Source: Deltaproteobacteria bacterium
Lineage (GTDB): Bacteria > Myxococcota > Myxococcia > Myxococcales > 40CM-4-68-19
Assembly (NCBI GenBank): GCA_005879535.1
Contig: VBKI01000068.1
Span: 1-64,000 of the forward strand
Length of the DNA stretch: 64,000 nucleotides
Direction of reading: 5' to 3'
Shown here: positions 1 through 7,618 of the stretch, in pieces
Layout of the letters: every line of letters starts with the position of its first letter
Numbering within the stretch: position 1 is the first letter of the stretch
The notes under the pieces: model-generated
What the model was told of the DNA's origin: nothing
The model's input: only the letters and a program-made list of their open reading frames with translations
Databases searched by the model: none
Program-made: the position numbers and the translations under genes

Positions 1-192
1 GAGGTCGAATCGCTGCTCCGGTGCACCGTCTTCCTCGCGGACCGTATCGTCGAACCCGCTCACGACGAGCCGCGGTGGCTGCTGCTCGGGGAAACCAACA
101 AGGGACGTCGGTTGGCGCTCATCTTCACGCGACGTGGCAGCAAGCTTCGGCCCAGCAGCTGCCGCCAAATGCGGCGAAACGAAGGGAGGCTC
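1..192 (+). CDS. BrnT/DUF4258-like toxin, 5' end cut by the window, no stop before the antitoxin
   Basis: The frame is open from the left edge. It carries the C-terminal half of a BrnT-like RNase toxin: a RWLLLGET strand, a LALIFTRRG strand and an SCRQMRRNE segment matching the usual SARxMxRxE end of the family. Toxins of this type form a pair with the ribbon-helix-helix antitoxin downstream. The oddity is that the toxin frame has no stop and continues in phase into the antitoxin start at 193, giving one open frame to 450. Either the toxin lost its stop or the pair is now a natural fusion. The N-terminus and most of the catalytic part lie outside the window, so activity cannot be judged. Confidence 0.5.
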
Positions 193-450
193 ATGAGGAA
201 GCGAAACTCGAAAGTGGTTCCGAAGAAGGCCGCTAAGCGCGACCGGCAGATCGAGGAATTCGAGAGTCGGGATCTCGGAGACGACATCCGGGCCGCTGGC
301 GGCCTCCGGGCGATCCGCAAGACCTTGCCGACTTCGATCGTGCTCGAGCAGGACCTGGTCGACAAGCTGCGCGAAAAAGGCGCCAAGCGCGGCCTTGGCT
401 ACCAGACGATGCTCAAGCTCATCGCGCGCGAGCACGTGGACGAGTACTGA
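193..450 (+). CDS. CopG/BrnA-like ribbon-helix-helix antitoxin
   Basis: This 85-residue basic protein has a charged N-terminus and a C-terminal RHH-like domain: PTSIVLEQDLVDKLREKG (about residues 44-61), then GLGYQTMLKLIAREHVDEY. That matches the BrnA/CopG layout of a beta-strand with two helices, which binds operator DNA and neutralises the toxin. The start at 193 is supported by a strong Shine-Dalgarno (GAAGGGAGG, 181-189). It follows the BrnT-like toxin, in the same frame. Two further copies of its 3' end occur at 6383-6499 and 6733-6786. The family call is from motif recognition, not a search. Confidence 0.65.
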   Translation: MRKRNSKVVPKKAAKRDRQIEEFESRDLGDDIRAAGGLRAIRKTLPTSIVLEQDLVDKLREKGAKRGLGYQTMLKLIAREHVDEY

Positions 451-469
451 GTGCCACGGCGCGTACGCT

Positions 470-997
470 ATGGAGATTTCAAAGCTTGAGGCGGCATCGC
501 GCCTGCTTGACACCGCAATCAGGTCGTTTTTCGAGGGAGCTGACGAAGTGGCGGTTCACTCGCTTGCGGCCGCATCGCTGAATATTTTTTCGGACCTCGC
601 CGAACACGGCGGTAACTCCTGGCGCGCTCATCTCGGCGACGATTCAAAGCTCTCGGCGCGGGAGGTGAAGCGCGTCCTGAACAGAGCATGGAACTTCTTC
701 AAGCACGCTGATCGAGATCCCGACAAAACGCTTCACTTCGAGGAGATCGACAGCGAGCACCTGATGTTCGTCGCCGTCCTCCAGTGCGGTGAGCTTCAAG
801 CAACGACCTGCTGCATGCAGGCCTTCCAACTCTGGTACATCGCCGCGCACCCAGCTCACTTTCCGAAGAGCGAGCCCGTTTTCTCCGAGGCAATGAAGTT
901 GTTCCCCGACTTCGAGACCTTGTCTTCGGCAATGAAGATTCGACGAGGAGCCGCTTTCCTGCACGAACATTGCCCGCCGCAGGCGCGCGCCGAGTAG
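470..997 (+). CDS. Hypothetical helical protein (175 aa)
   Basis: I do not recognise a named family. The ATG at 470 lies 20 bases after the antitoxin stop and is preferred to an in-frame start at 395 that would overlap the antitoxin. The protein looks mostly alpha-helical: an N-terminal helix rich in Ala/Leu (EVAVHSLAAASLNIFSDL, about residues 26-43), a conserved-looking NFFKHADRDPD stretch near residue 77, and several Cys around residue 105. There is no signal peptide or membrane segment. Its position directly behind a TA pair suggests accessory cargo. Function unknown. Confidence 0.5.
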   Translation: MEISKLEAASRLLDTAIRSFFEGADEVAVHSLAAASLNIFSDLAEHGGNSWRAHLGDDSKLSAREVKRVLNRAWNFFKHADRDPDKTLHFEEIDSEHLMFVAVLQCGELQATTCCMQAFQLWYIAAHPAHFPKSEPVFSEAMKLFPDFETLSSAMKIRRGAAFLHEHCPPQARAE

Positions 998-1103
998 CAG
1001 CGGCACTCTTGCGCATTCCGTGCATGTCGGCTGAACCGCGATGGCAACCGAAACTCACCGCAACATCCGGATGCTGGACGGGGCGGAGCCGCGACGGTAG
1101 CCG

Positions 1104-1892
1104 TCAGCGCTGCGGCGCCGACATCCCCCAGCGCACGACCGTGGCGCGCTCGAGCCAGCGGAACAGCAGGTTCTCGACGAGAAGGCCGATCACGATCACG
1201 GTCACGAGTCCCGCGAATACAAGTTCCGTGTTCATCTCGAATCGGTTCTGGTAGATGAACCAGCCCAGCCCCCCCTGGCTCCCCGCGACCCCGAAGACCA
1301 TCTCCGCCGCGATGACGGTGCGCCAGGAGAACGCCCAGCCGATCTTCACGCCCGTGAGGATGTGCGGGAAGGCTGCGGGAAGCAGGATGCCGGCGACGAA
1401 GTGCCATCCGCGAAGTCCGAGGTTCTGCCCCACCTTGCGCAGTGTGGGCGCCACGGTCACGAATCCCGTGTACGTGTTGAGCGACATCGGCCACAGCACC
1501 GAGTGCACGACCACGAAAATCAAGGAACCGGTCCCGAGCCCGAACCAGAGGAGCGACAGCGGCATCAAGGCGATCGCCGGCAGGGGATTGAACATCGAGG
1601 TGAGCGTCTCGAGGACCGCAGAGCCGGTCCGCGTCGTCACGGCGACGCCGGTGAGCGCGAGCGTGAGGACGGCTGCGATGCCCATCCCGGCCAGCAGCAC
1701 CTGGAGCGACTGCGCCGCATATCCCGGCACCTGGCCGTTCTCGACCGAGCGCGCGAACGCGCGCAGCACGGTGGACGCGGGAGGGAACAGCAACGGACTC
1801 ACGTGGAACGCGCGCGTCGCCAGCTCCCAGATGGCGAGCAGGGCGGCGACGACCGCCACCTTCGCGAGCGTCCATCGCGCGCGCGGGCTCAT
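1104..1892 (-). CDS. ABC transporter permease, NitT/TauT (SsuC/TauC) type
   Basis: This 262-residue inner-membrane protein has about six hydrophobic segments, starting with VAVVAALLAIWELATRAF near the N-terminus, and the binding-protein-dependent permease signature around the cytoplasmic EAA loop (LRKVGQNLGLRGWHF, about residues 150-165). Such permeases form the channel of nitrate, taurine, sulfonate or thiamine-precursor importers. It is the third gene of a minus-strand SBP-ATPase-permease operon. Its ATG (1892-1890) overlaps the original ATPase stop as ATGA, implying translational coupling. Because of a frameshift in the ATPase gene, that gene's frame now runs into this one. Substrate cannot be named. 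Confidence 0.85.
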   Translation of the reverse strand: MSPRARWTLAKVAVVAALLAIWELATRAFHVSPLLFPPASTVLRAFARSVENGQVPGYAAQSLQVLLAGMGIAAVLTLALTGVAVTTRTGSAVLETLTSMFNPLPAIALMPLSLLWFGLGTGSLIFVVVHSVLWPMSLNTYTGFVTVAPTLRKVGQNLGLRGWHFVAGILLPAAFPHILTGVKIGWAFSWRTVIAAEMVFGVAGSQGGLGWFIYQNRFEMNTELVFAGLVTVIVIGLLVENLLFRWLERATVVRWGMSAPQR

Positions 1893-2579
1893 CCGGCGAG
1901 CAGCTCGTCGACGGCGCGCTGCACTTGCACGGCCGAGGCCGTGTGCCGCGATCCGGCGGCAGGGTTGTCGACCATGCCGCGGACCTGAGTGGGTCACGAA
2001 GAGCAGCGTCGTCCGCGCCGCGCGCAGCACCGCGAGCAGATCGTCCTGCAGCTTGCGGCGCGTGATCGCATCCAGGCTCGCGAACGGCTCGTCCATGAGC
2101 AGGATGCGTGGAGATAGCGCGAGCGCGCGGGCGATGGCCACGCGCTGCTTCATCCCGCCGGAAAGCTGGTGCGGGTGAGCTTGCGCGAACCCGGCGAGGC
2201 CGACCAGCTCGACGTAACGCAGCGCTTCCGCCTTGGCCTGCGCGGCGGCCATGCCGCGGGCGACGCGCAGCGGATATGCGACGTTGCCGAGCACCGTGCG
2301 CCAGGGGAGCAATTGGTCGAATTCCTGGAACACGACGACGCGGTCGGGTCCGGGGGCGAGCACCGGTTTCCCGTCGAGCTCGATCGAGCCTCGCGAGGGC
2401 CGGAGGAATCCCGCCATCGCCTGCAGCAAGGTGGACTTCCCGCATCCGGACGGTCCAAAGAGGACGAAGCGTTCGCCTTCGCGCACTACCAGCGAGACGC
2501 CGTCCACGGCGGTGAAGGAACCCTCGTGCCTCTCGTAGGCGAGGGCGACGTCGACGACCCGCAGCAGATCGGCGGCCAT
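1889..2579 (-). CDS. ABC transporter ATPase (NitT/TauT type) with C-terminal deletion and frameshift
   Basis: The nucleotide-binding domain has Walker A (GPSGCGKST), Q-loop (VVFQEFDQLLPW), signature (LSGGMKQR), Walker B (ILLMDEPFASLD) and the H-loop His (LLFVTHS). Right after VTHS the frame breaks at about 1985-1995. In the shifted frame the expected family tail resumes (VRGMVDNPAAG ... VDELLAG) and stops at 1889 within the ATGA overlap with the permease. Roughly 15-18 codons normally found after THS (a DEAL..AD..VVL segment) are missing. In the unshifted frame there is no stop, so the ATPase reads straight into the permease as one open frame of about 491 codons. The catalytic core is intact; the deletion removes only the distal end. 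Confidence 0.75.
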
Positions 2580-2584
2580 CGCGT

Positions 2585-3550
2585 TCAGCTGCCCGGCAGC
2601 TCGTGCAGGTGCGGCAGCGCGTAGTCGCGCCAGGACGGCCGGGCCGACTTCAGGGCCCCGATCTTCACCATGAAGGAGACGAACCGCGACACGCCGTTCG
2701 GCGTCATGGTGTAGCGGATGCCGGGCTGCCGGACGATCTCCGCGATCTGCTCGGCGGTCGAGCTCGACTTCTCGCTCTTGACGTAGATCCGCGACGCCTC
2801 CGCGGGGTCGCGTGCGATGAGCTCCATCGCCTCGCGCATCGCCGCGACGAAGGCGGCGAGCAGCTTGGGGTTCGCCCTGGCCCACTGCTCGCTGGTCCAG
2901 ACGAAGTTGAAGTTGTGGGGCCCGCCCATCGGCTGGTAGCTGTCGAACACCTTCGCGATCCCTGGGCGGCGCAATTGCTCGTACTGGTAGGGCGGGCCCG
3001 AGAGGTGGCAGGTTATCTCGCGGCGGGAGAGCAGCGCCGCGGTCGCGTCCTCCTGCGACATCGAGACGACCTGCCGGTCGAGCTTCCGCGCGTCGCCGAG
3101 CTCCTTCTCCGCTGCCATCTGCAGGATGATGTGCTGGACCGAGCCGATCGCGGGCAGCGCGATGCGATCGTCCGGCTTCAGGTCCTTCAGCGACCGGATC
3201 CCGGCCCGGGCGCAGTTCAAGTAGAGCGGCATCTCGTTAAGTGCGCCCACTGCCTTCCAGTCGAGCCCCTTGTCGATGGCGAGCGCGAACGGCGGGAAAC
3301 CTCCCGACCCGACGTCGATCTGCCCGGCGATCATGGCGTCGCGGATGACGGGGCCCGAGGTTAGCTGCCGCCACTCCACCCTCACGCCCGGCGCGCGCTT
3401 CTCGATGAGGCGCAGCTCGCGCATCACAATGAGCGGCAGGTAGGCAAGGCCGGGCTGCTTGACGATGCGCAGCTCGCGCACTTCCTCGGCGCGTGCGGGG
3501 GGTGCTCCCGACGCGAGCACCAGCGCGAGCGCGAGCAGGCGGCGGGCCAA
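2585..3550 (-). CDS. ABC transporter substrate-binding protein, NitT/TauT (SsuA/THI5-like) type
   Basis: A periplasmic binding protein of about 320 residues with an N-terminal signal peptide (ALALVLASGAPPARA, cleavage before EEV). It has the family's opening strand (LRIVKQPGLAYLPLIVMREL) and a DVGSGGFPPF motif in domain I. It should deliver an organic ligand to the permease. I prefer TTG at 3550: a GGAGG lies five bases upstream of it, whereas the in-frame GTG at 3556 overlaps that GGAGG. It is the first gene of the transporter operon; the stop is 5 bp before the ATPase start. The start region lies inside a 60-bp tandem duplication (3541-3667). Confidence 0.85.
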   Translation of the reverse strand: MARRLLALALVLASGAPPARAEEVRELRIVKQPGLAYLPLIVMRELRLIEKRAPGVRVEWRQLTSGPVIRDAMIAGQIDVGSGGFPPFALAIDKGLDWKAVGALNEMPLYLNCARAGIRSLKDLKPDDRIALPAIGSVQHIILQMAAEKELGDARKLDRQVVSMSQEDATAALLSRREITCHLSGPPYQYEQLRRPGIAKVFDSYQPMGGPHNFNFVWTSEQWARANPKLLAAFVAAMREAMELIARDPAEASRIYVKSEKSSSTAEQIAEIVRQPGIRYTMTPNGVSRFVSFMVKIGALKSARPSWRDYALPHLHELPGS

Positions 3551-3667
3551 ACGCACCTCCGAAGCGACGATGACCTTGTATCACGCCGCGTGCGTCCAGG
3601 ACCTGGCGGCGGGCGAAACGCACCTCCGAAGCGACGATTGTTAACACGCCACGTGCGTCCAGGACCT
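3541..3667. repeat. Two-copy tandem direct repeat (64 and 60 bp) over the binding-protein start
   Basis: Unit 1 (3541-3604) and unit 2 (3608-3667) share the blocks AAACGCACCTCCGAAGCGACGA and CGTGCGTCCAGGACCT with a few differences and a 4-bp length change between them. On the minus strand each unit carries a GGAGG ribosome-binding site and the first codons of the binding protein, so unit 2 is a duplicated leader/start region upstream of the real start. Confidence 0.85.
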
Positions 3668-3853
3668 AAGGGCAGATAAGTCAGGATGGAACGACCGGCC
3701 CGATTCGCTGGGCTGGATTACGCCAGGCGCGTTGCCCATGCCGGCGCGAATCAGGGGAGAACATCGGGTGATCGTCCTCGCCGCGGCGCTGCTGTCCGCC
3801 GGAGGCAGCCGCCAATCGGCGCCTTCGGGTTTTGCAGCCTGTTTGCTTCACCC

Positions 3854-4051
3854 GTGCTGCAAGGTTTGATCACAGTCCGCGAGGTCGCCAAGCAACTCGG
3901 CGTGTCGACGACGACCGTGTACAAGCTCTGCACGACGCGCCAACTGCCCTGCATACGCGTGCTCGGCGCGATTCGGATAGCCCCGGCGGACGTCGCGGCG
4001 TACATCGCGCGTGAGGGACTTGACAATCTAAGCCAGTATTGGCATATTTAG
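3854..4051 (+). CDS. Excisionase/MerR-like helix-turn-helix protein
   Basis: This small DNA-binding protein has an excisionase-type winged HTH: ITVREVAKQLGVSTTTVYKL, then a wing RVLGAIRIAPADVAAYI. Such proteins help integrases excise elements or act as regulators. It is clearly paralogous to the gene at 10076-10261. I give a minimal GTG start at 3854; the frame is open from 3686, and codons just upstream (FCxxxAxPVLQG) are also shared with the paralogue, so the protein may start earlier. It sits at the presumed left end of the leftmost tRNA-Gly element remnant. The protein ends shortly after the wing. Confidence 0.6.
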   Translation: MLQGLITVREVAKQLGVSTTTVYKLCTTRQLPCIRVLGAIRIAPADVAAYIAREGLDNLSQYWHI

Positions 4052-4082
4052 CTAGGTAAGCTCGACCGAGAGCGAACCGACG

Positions 4083-4445
4083 CTGAAGCCCATCGTCTGG
4101 ATCGGGAGCAGCAAGGATGACGTATCCGAGCTCCCCACGGAGGTGAAGCTCGTGTTCGGCCATGCGCTCTACCTCGCTCAAATCGGCCGCAAGCATCCCG
4201 ACGCCAAGCCGCTCACCGGAATCGGGCGCGGTGTTCTCGAGGCGGTCGAGGACTTCAACAGGAACACTTACCGGGCGGTCTACAAAGTCCAGCTCGGCGG
4301 CCTAGTGTACGTGCTTCACGTCTTTCAGTAGAAGTCGAAGTCGGGCAAGGCGACACCGAAGGCTGACATCGACCTGATCAAGTCGCGGCTCAAGTTGGCG
4401 AAGCAGGACCACGAACGGCGAACCAAGGCAAAGGGGAAGTCGTGA
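4083..4445 (+). pseudogene. HigB/Gp49-like RelE-superfamily toxin, start codon lost and amber stop inside
   Basis: The frame encodes a typical phage Gp49/HigB-type toxin: KPIVWIGSSKDD at the start, then FGHALYLAQIG and YRAVYKVQLGGLVYVLHVFQ. Two lesions are visible. The expected initiator codon before KPIVW is CTG (4083), with no ATG or GTG in a sensible place. The conserved HVFQKKSKSG segment is cut by TAG at 4329-4331, where a Lys codon is expected. Downstream the frame stays open and family-like (KSKSGKATPKADIDLIKSRL) to a TGA at 4443-4445 that overlaps the antitoxin start (GTGA). An internal ATG at 4143 could give only a fragment. The toxin is very likely dead; the antitoxin is intact. Confidence 0.75.
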
Positions 4446-4777
4446 AGACCAGGACCGGAAAGAAGCAGAGCACCATCACCGAGGGCAGCGGGAACGTCTT
4501 CGCCGACATGGGCGTACCCGAGCCGGAGCACGCCCTCGCCAAGGCCAAGCTCGCCGCCAAAATCGCCGCTGCGATCGAGGAAGAGGAACTCACTCAGACG
4601 GAAGCGGCCGAGCGCCTCGGAACGGACCAGGCGAAAGTGTCCGCCATCATCCGTGGCCGCCTCGATCAGTTCTCGACAGAGCGGCTCCTGCAATACGCCC
4701 AGATGATCGGCTACGACGTGGAGATCCGCTTCAGCCGCCGGCACCAGAGGACTGGGCACTTGCGAATTGGCACGTAA
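4442..4777 (+). CDS. HigA-like XRE-family antitoxin
   Basis: A 111-residue protein starting at GTG 4442, overlapping the toxin reading frame by 4 bp. It carries a Cro/C1 helix-turn-helix at about residues 50-75 (LTQTEAAERLGTDQAKVSAIIRG) and a C-terminal tail (YAQMIGYDVEIRF) typical of antitoxins paired with Gp49-like toxins. It should bind its own promoter and the toxin. Because the toxin gene is broken upstream, it is probably an orphan antitoxin retained for regulation or immunity. Confidence 0.8.
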   Translation: MKTRTGKKQSTITEGSGNVFADMGVPEPEHALAKAKLAAKIAAAIEEEELTQTEAAERLGTDQAKVSAIIRGRLDQFSTERLLQYAQMIGYDVEIRFSRRHQRTGHLRIGT

Positions 4778-4903
4778 AGTTCGTCCGAGAGAACGTCGAC
4801 GAATACAAAAACGCGCAGCTAACGCTGGTGTGACGCCCTCGCAGCGTCTCCTGCTCCGTCGGTCTCTTGCCGGCGGCCCATACTTTCCTTAGATCCAGGA
4901 CCG

Positions 4904-6265
4904 ATGGGCGGTAGCGAGCCGGTGCCGCCTGCGGTTGGCGCGCCGACCGCAAGGCGTTTCATCGTGGTGGCCGTCGGAATAGCCGCCTGTTTCATGGGCG
5001 TCACTGCATATTCACAAGCCGTGCAGCGTGACGTCGATCGGGACGCCGACGACATTGCCTACAACGCGGTACCGAGTGTCGAGCGTCTCTCCGCTGCGCG
5101 CGCCGAGCTCCGTCATCTCGAAGCGCTGCTGGCACGCGCGCGAATCGACGGGAACCTCGCCGCCATCGGCCGCTCACGCGGCGCCTTTCACGATGACATT
5201 GCCGAGTACCTGGCGTTGCCCACTTTCCCGGGCGAGCGCGAGCGCTGGGACGCGGTGAGCACCGTGCTGGAGAAATTGGAGCAGGTGGTCTCCGGCATCT
5301 TGGCCGGCGAAAACTCCGCAAGAGTCCAATTGCCCCAGACGGTCGATCTTGCCAGCGCAGCGATCGCGGGATCGATTGAATTCAACGCAGCGCAGGCACG
5401 GCGACTGGCCATCCACATCAGAATGCTCCGCCGCCGATCCCTGATCACCGGATACCTACTGGACGGCCTCGCCGCCGCGCTCGCGTTAGCCGCCAGCCTG
5501 CTTCTCTTGCGTGGCGTGCGCCAATATACCGGTCTTCTCGAGGCTTACGGTTCGCTCTTGCGCGACCGCGCCGACGAACTAGAACAGTTCTCGGGACGGG
5601 TGGCGCACGACATCTTGAGCCCTCTGGCCACGGCATCGATGGCGCTGGGAATCGCCGGAGCAGCGGCGGGTGCCGATGAGCGGTCGAGGGCCGCCGCTCA
5701 GCGTGGGATGAAGAGCCTGCAGCGCGTGCAGCTCATCGTGAATGGATTGCTCGATTTCGCTCGCGCCGGCGCCCGGCCCGCACCTGGCGTAAGCGTTGAG
5801 CTGAAACCCGTCCTCGACGACTTGGCTGACGCACTCGGTATGGCCGCCCGCGAAAAGCAAATCGATCTGGCGGTGGAGCCGGTACCTTCTTGTGCAGTGG
5901 CGTGTAGTGCCGGCGTCCTCACCAGCCTGATGGCAAACTTGTTGAACAACGCCATCAAGTACATGGGCGAGGACGGGCACGAGCGAAGAATCACCGTGCG
6001 CGTGCGCGATGTTGGGCAACTGGCCCGTGTCGAGGTGGCGGATACTGGTCCGGGCATTCCCCGCGAGCTTCTGCCGACTCTGTTCGAGCCTTACGTTCGT
6101 GGCGCTACCGGCGGCAAGCCGGGCATCGGGCTGGGGCTCGCAACGGTGAAGCGGATCGCGCAGACCCATGGTGGCCGCGCGGGCGTCGAGTCCACACCCG
6201 GCGAAGGGAGCTGCTTCTGGTTCGAGCTTCCCAAGGTGGCTCGTCGATCAACGGACCAGAAGTGA
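4904..6265 (+). CDS. Membrane sensor histidine kinase
   Basis: A 453-residue protein with a first TM helix (about residues 18-36), a periplasmic helical sensor region (about 37-180), and a second TM helix (LLDGLAAALALAASLLLL, about 186-206). It then has a HisKA domain with phospho-acceptor His235 (FSGRVAHDILSPL) and a HATPase_c domain with N box (LMANLLNNAIKYM), G1 (VADTGPGIP), F box (LFEPYV) and G2 (GIGLGLATVKR). It should autophosphorylate and pass phosphate to a response regulator, but none is encoded next to it, so it is an orphan kinase. It lies inside the island between the HigA-like gene and antitoxin relics. Confidence 0.85.
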   Translation: MGGSEPVPPAVGAPTARRFIVVAVGIAACFMGVTAYSQAVQRDVDRDADDIAYNAVPSVERLSAARAELRHLEALLARARIDGNLAAIGRSRGAFHDDIAEYLALPTFPGERERWDAVSTVLEKLEQVVSGILAGENSARVQLPQTVDLASAAIAGSIEFNAAQARRLAIHIRMLRRRSLITGYLLDGLAAALALAASLLLLRGVRQYTGLLEAYGSLLRDRADELEQFSGRVAHDILSPLATASMALGIAGAAAGADERSRAAAQRGMKSLQRVQLIVNGLLDFARAGARPAPGVSVELKPVLDDLADALGMAAREKQIDLAVEPVPSCAVACSAGVLTSLMANLLNNAIKYMGEDGHERRITVRVRDVGQLARVEVADTGPGIPRELLPTLFEPYVRGATGGKPGIGLGLATVKRIAQTHGGRAGVESTPGEGSCFWFELPKVARRSTDQK

Positions 6266-6382
6266 TTGGGTCGGGCGCGCTCGCTGGCAGCTCGGGAATG
6301 GCTTCGCGCGGAACACGGAACCGATTCAGCACCTCCTGCGCACTGATCAGCGCCGATAGAGAACTGCCCATCAACTTCTCGG

Positions 6383-6499
6383 TCGATCGTGCTCGAGCAG
6401 GAGCTCGTCGACAAGCTTCGCGAAAAAGGCGCCAAGCGCGGCCTCGGCTACCAGACGATGCTCAAGCTCATCGCCCGCGAGCACGTCGACGAGTACTGA
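6383..6499 (+). pseudogene. 3' remnant of the CopG/BrnA-like antitoxin gene (copy 2)
   Basis: These 117 bases match 334-450 with 6 mismatches and no gap, in frame to the same TGA. Five changes are synonymous and one gives Asp to Glu. Sequence upstream of 6383 is unrelated, so the gene is cut at its 5' side. It encodes SIVLEQELVDKLREKG then GLGYQTMLKLIAREHVDEY. No start codon or Shine-Dalgarno is attached to it. Confidence 0.85.
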
Positions 6500-6732
6500 A
6501 ACCTGCCGGCCTGCGCGCAAGAGCGCGACCCACGTGCCGCGCCCCACGTCGGCGCCGGAAACGCCTGTGCGGCGCACCAATCCCACAGGATGCTTCAGGA
6601 CAGTTCGCGATACAGCTCCAGCTCTCCGTGAGTCTTTCGCTCGGTCAGCTCGCGCATGAGCCCAGCGATGGACCACTCGGCTGCGAAACTTCAACCGATC
6701 GGCTACCTTGAGTAGAGATTGAAAGTTCTTTC

Positions 6733-6786
6733 GCTTACCAGAAGATGCTGAAGGTGATCATTCGCGAGCACGTCGACGACTATTGA
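6733..6786 (+). pseudogene. Second, shorter remnant of the same antitoxin family (copy 3)
   Basis: In frame this reads AYQKMLKVIIREHVDDY then TGA, clearly the last 17 codons of the antitoxin at 193-450 (GYQTMLKLIAREHVDEY), more diverged than copy 2. Upstream sequence is unrelated. The 6500-6732 stretch between the two relics shows no gene I can support. Confidence 0.7.
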
Positions 6787-7124
6787 ACCTCGCTGGCGGG
6801 CGCGACGGTGGTGAGGCTCGACTCCAGGTTCTCGGGACTCGCTTCACTTCTCGTCCGCGTACACGGCGGCGAGGTGCTGTATCTGTCGCTGGAGACGTCG
6901 GTGAATGCACGGTGACACTTCAGGCCATCGGGAGCGCGTTCTAGCCGGTCTCAAAATCGGCGGTTGCGCCAAAAATGAGGCCCCCGTGCTTCGTGGGGGC
7001 TCTGCTCCGAGGGGCCGCTGAGACATTCCGTTTGGCCCGGTTCGTGATCATGACGCCGCCAGATGGGTCGCGGCGGCGGCGGGCATGCAGAGGTGTGCCA
7101 TCGTCGGGCGTTGCGGCGAACTCA

Positions 7125-7349
7125 GCATATCGCCGCCGCGAGCCCGACCTGACTCTGCTTCATCAGACGGTCCGCGCTGATCTGAAGAAATTCCTTGCCG
7201 AGATGGAACAACGAGGCGACGGCGCGGGACTGCCCGGCTTCGTCGTCGCGGAGTTCGAGCGTTACCTCGCTTGCGGCATCCTCGCCAACGGCTTTGCTCG
7301 CGTCCGCTGCAGCTCCTGCGGCGACGAGCTGCTGGTCGCCTTCTCCTGC
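7125..7349 (+). mobile_element. IS91-family transposase relic, N-terminal zinc-binding region
   Basis: The frame encodes the N-terminal part of an IS91/Y2-type transposase: YRRREPDLTLLHQTVRADL, GAGLPGFVVAEFERYLACG, then ANGFARVRCSSCGDELLVAFSC, where the expected continuation is a KGRGFCPSC zinc-binding stretch. Homology ends abruptly after FSC (7349). The catalytic two-tyrosine part is absent, so the element is inert. A possible C-terminal relic of the same family lies at 11121-11225. The frame is open from 6975, but the upstream part is unrelated. Confidence 0.7.
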
Positions 7350-7476
7350 GACTTGCTTTTCGCCGCACGCCCGCCCGAGACGACCGAACGGCTGTACTTT
7401 CGTGTGCGGCTGGGTGTAGTCCGCTGCCGTCGCGCTCTGCAAGGCTGATCGCGATGAAGGAAGAGGAGGGCGAGCT

Positions 7477-7497
7477 GACAGAACTTCGCTTATCTGT
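7477..7497 (+). repeat. 21-bp dispersed motif, copy 1 (GACAGAACTTCGCTTATCTGT)
   Basis: The motif recurs at 14441-14461 with a single change (C to G), and a GAGGAGG...CGAG stretch precedes both copies. It has a short inverted repeat (ACAGA/TCTGT). It lies 130 bp after the IS91 relic and may be an IS91-type terminus, which would fit the GAAC/GTTC target preference of that family; this is inference. Apart from it, 7350-7618 holds no feature I can support. Confidence 0.55.
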
Positions 7498-7618
7498 GCT
7501 TCCCGCTTGATCTCCTTCTACGTCAAGTTGCACTGGGAAGGCGTGTAGCCCGTAGGAGCAACACGCTACGGATATGCGCGACGCTTGCGGGCAAAACGCC
7601 TGGATGGTTGGAGGAGCG

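Noticed and set aside
6500..6732. Short minus-strand frame (ends about 6600) reading MRELTERKTHGELELYRELS
   Set aside because: Looks protein-like but is under 35 codons between stops and has no recognised family; not enough to call a gene or fragment.
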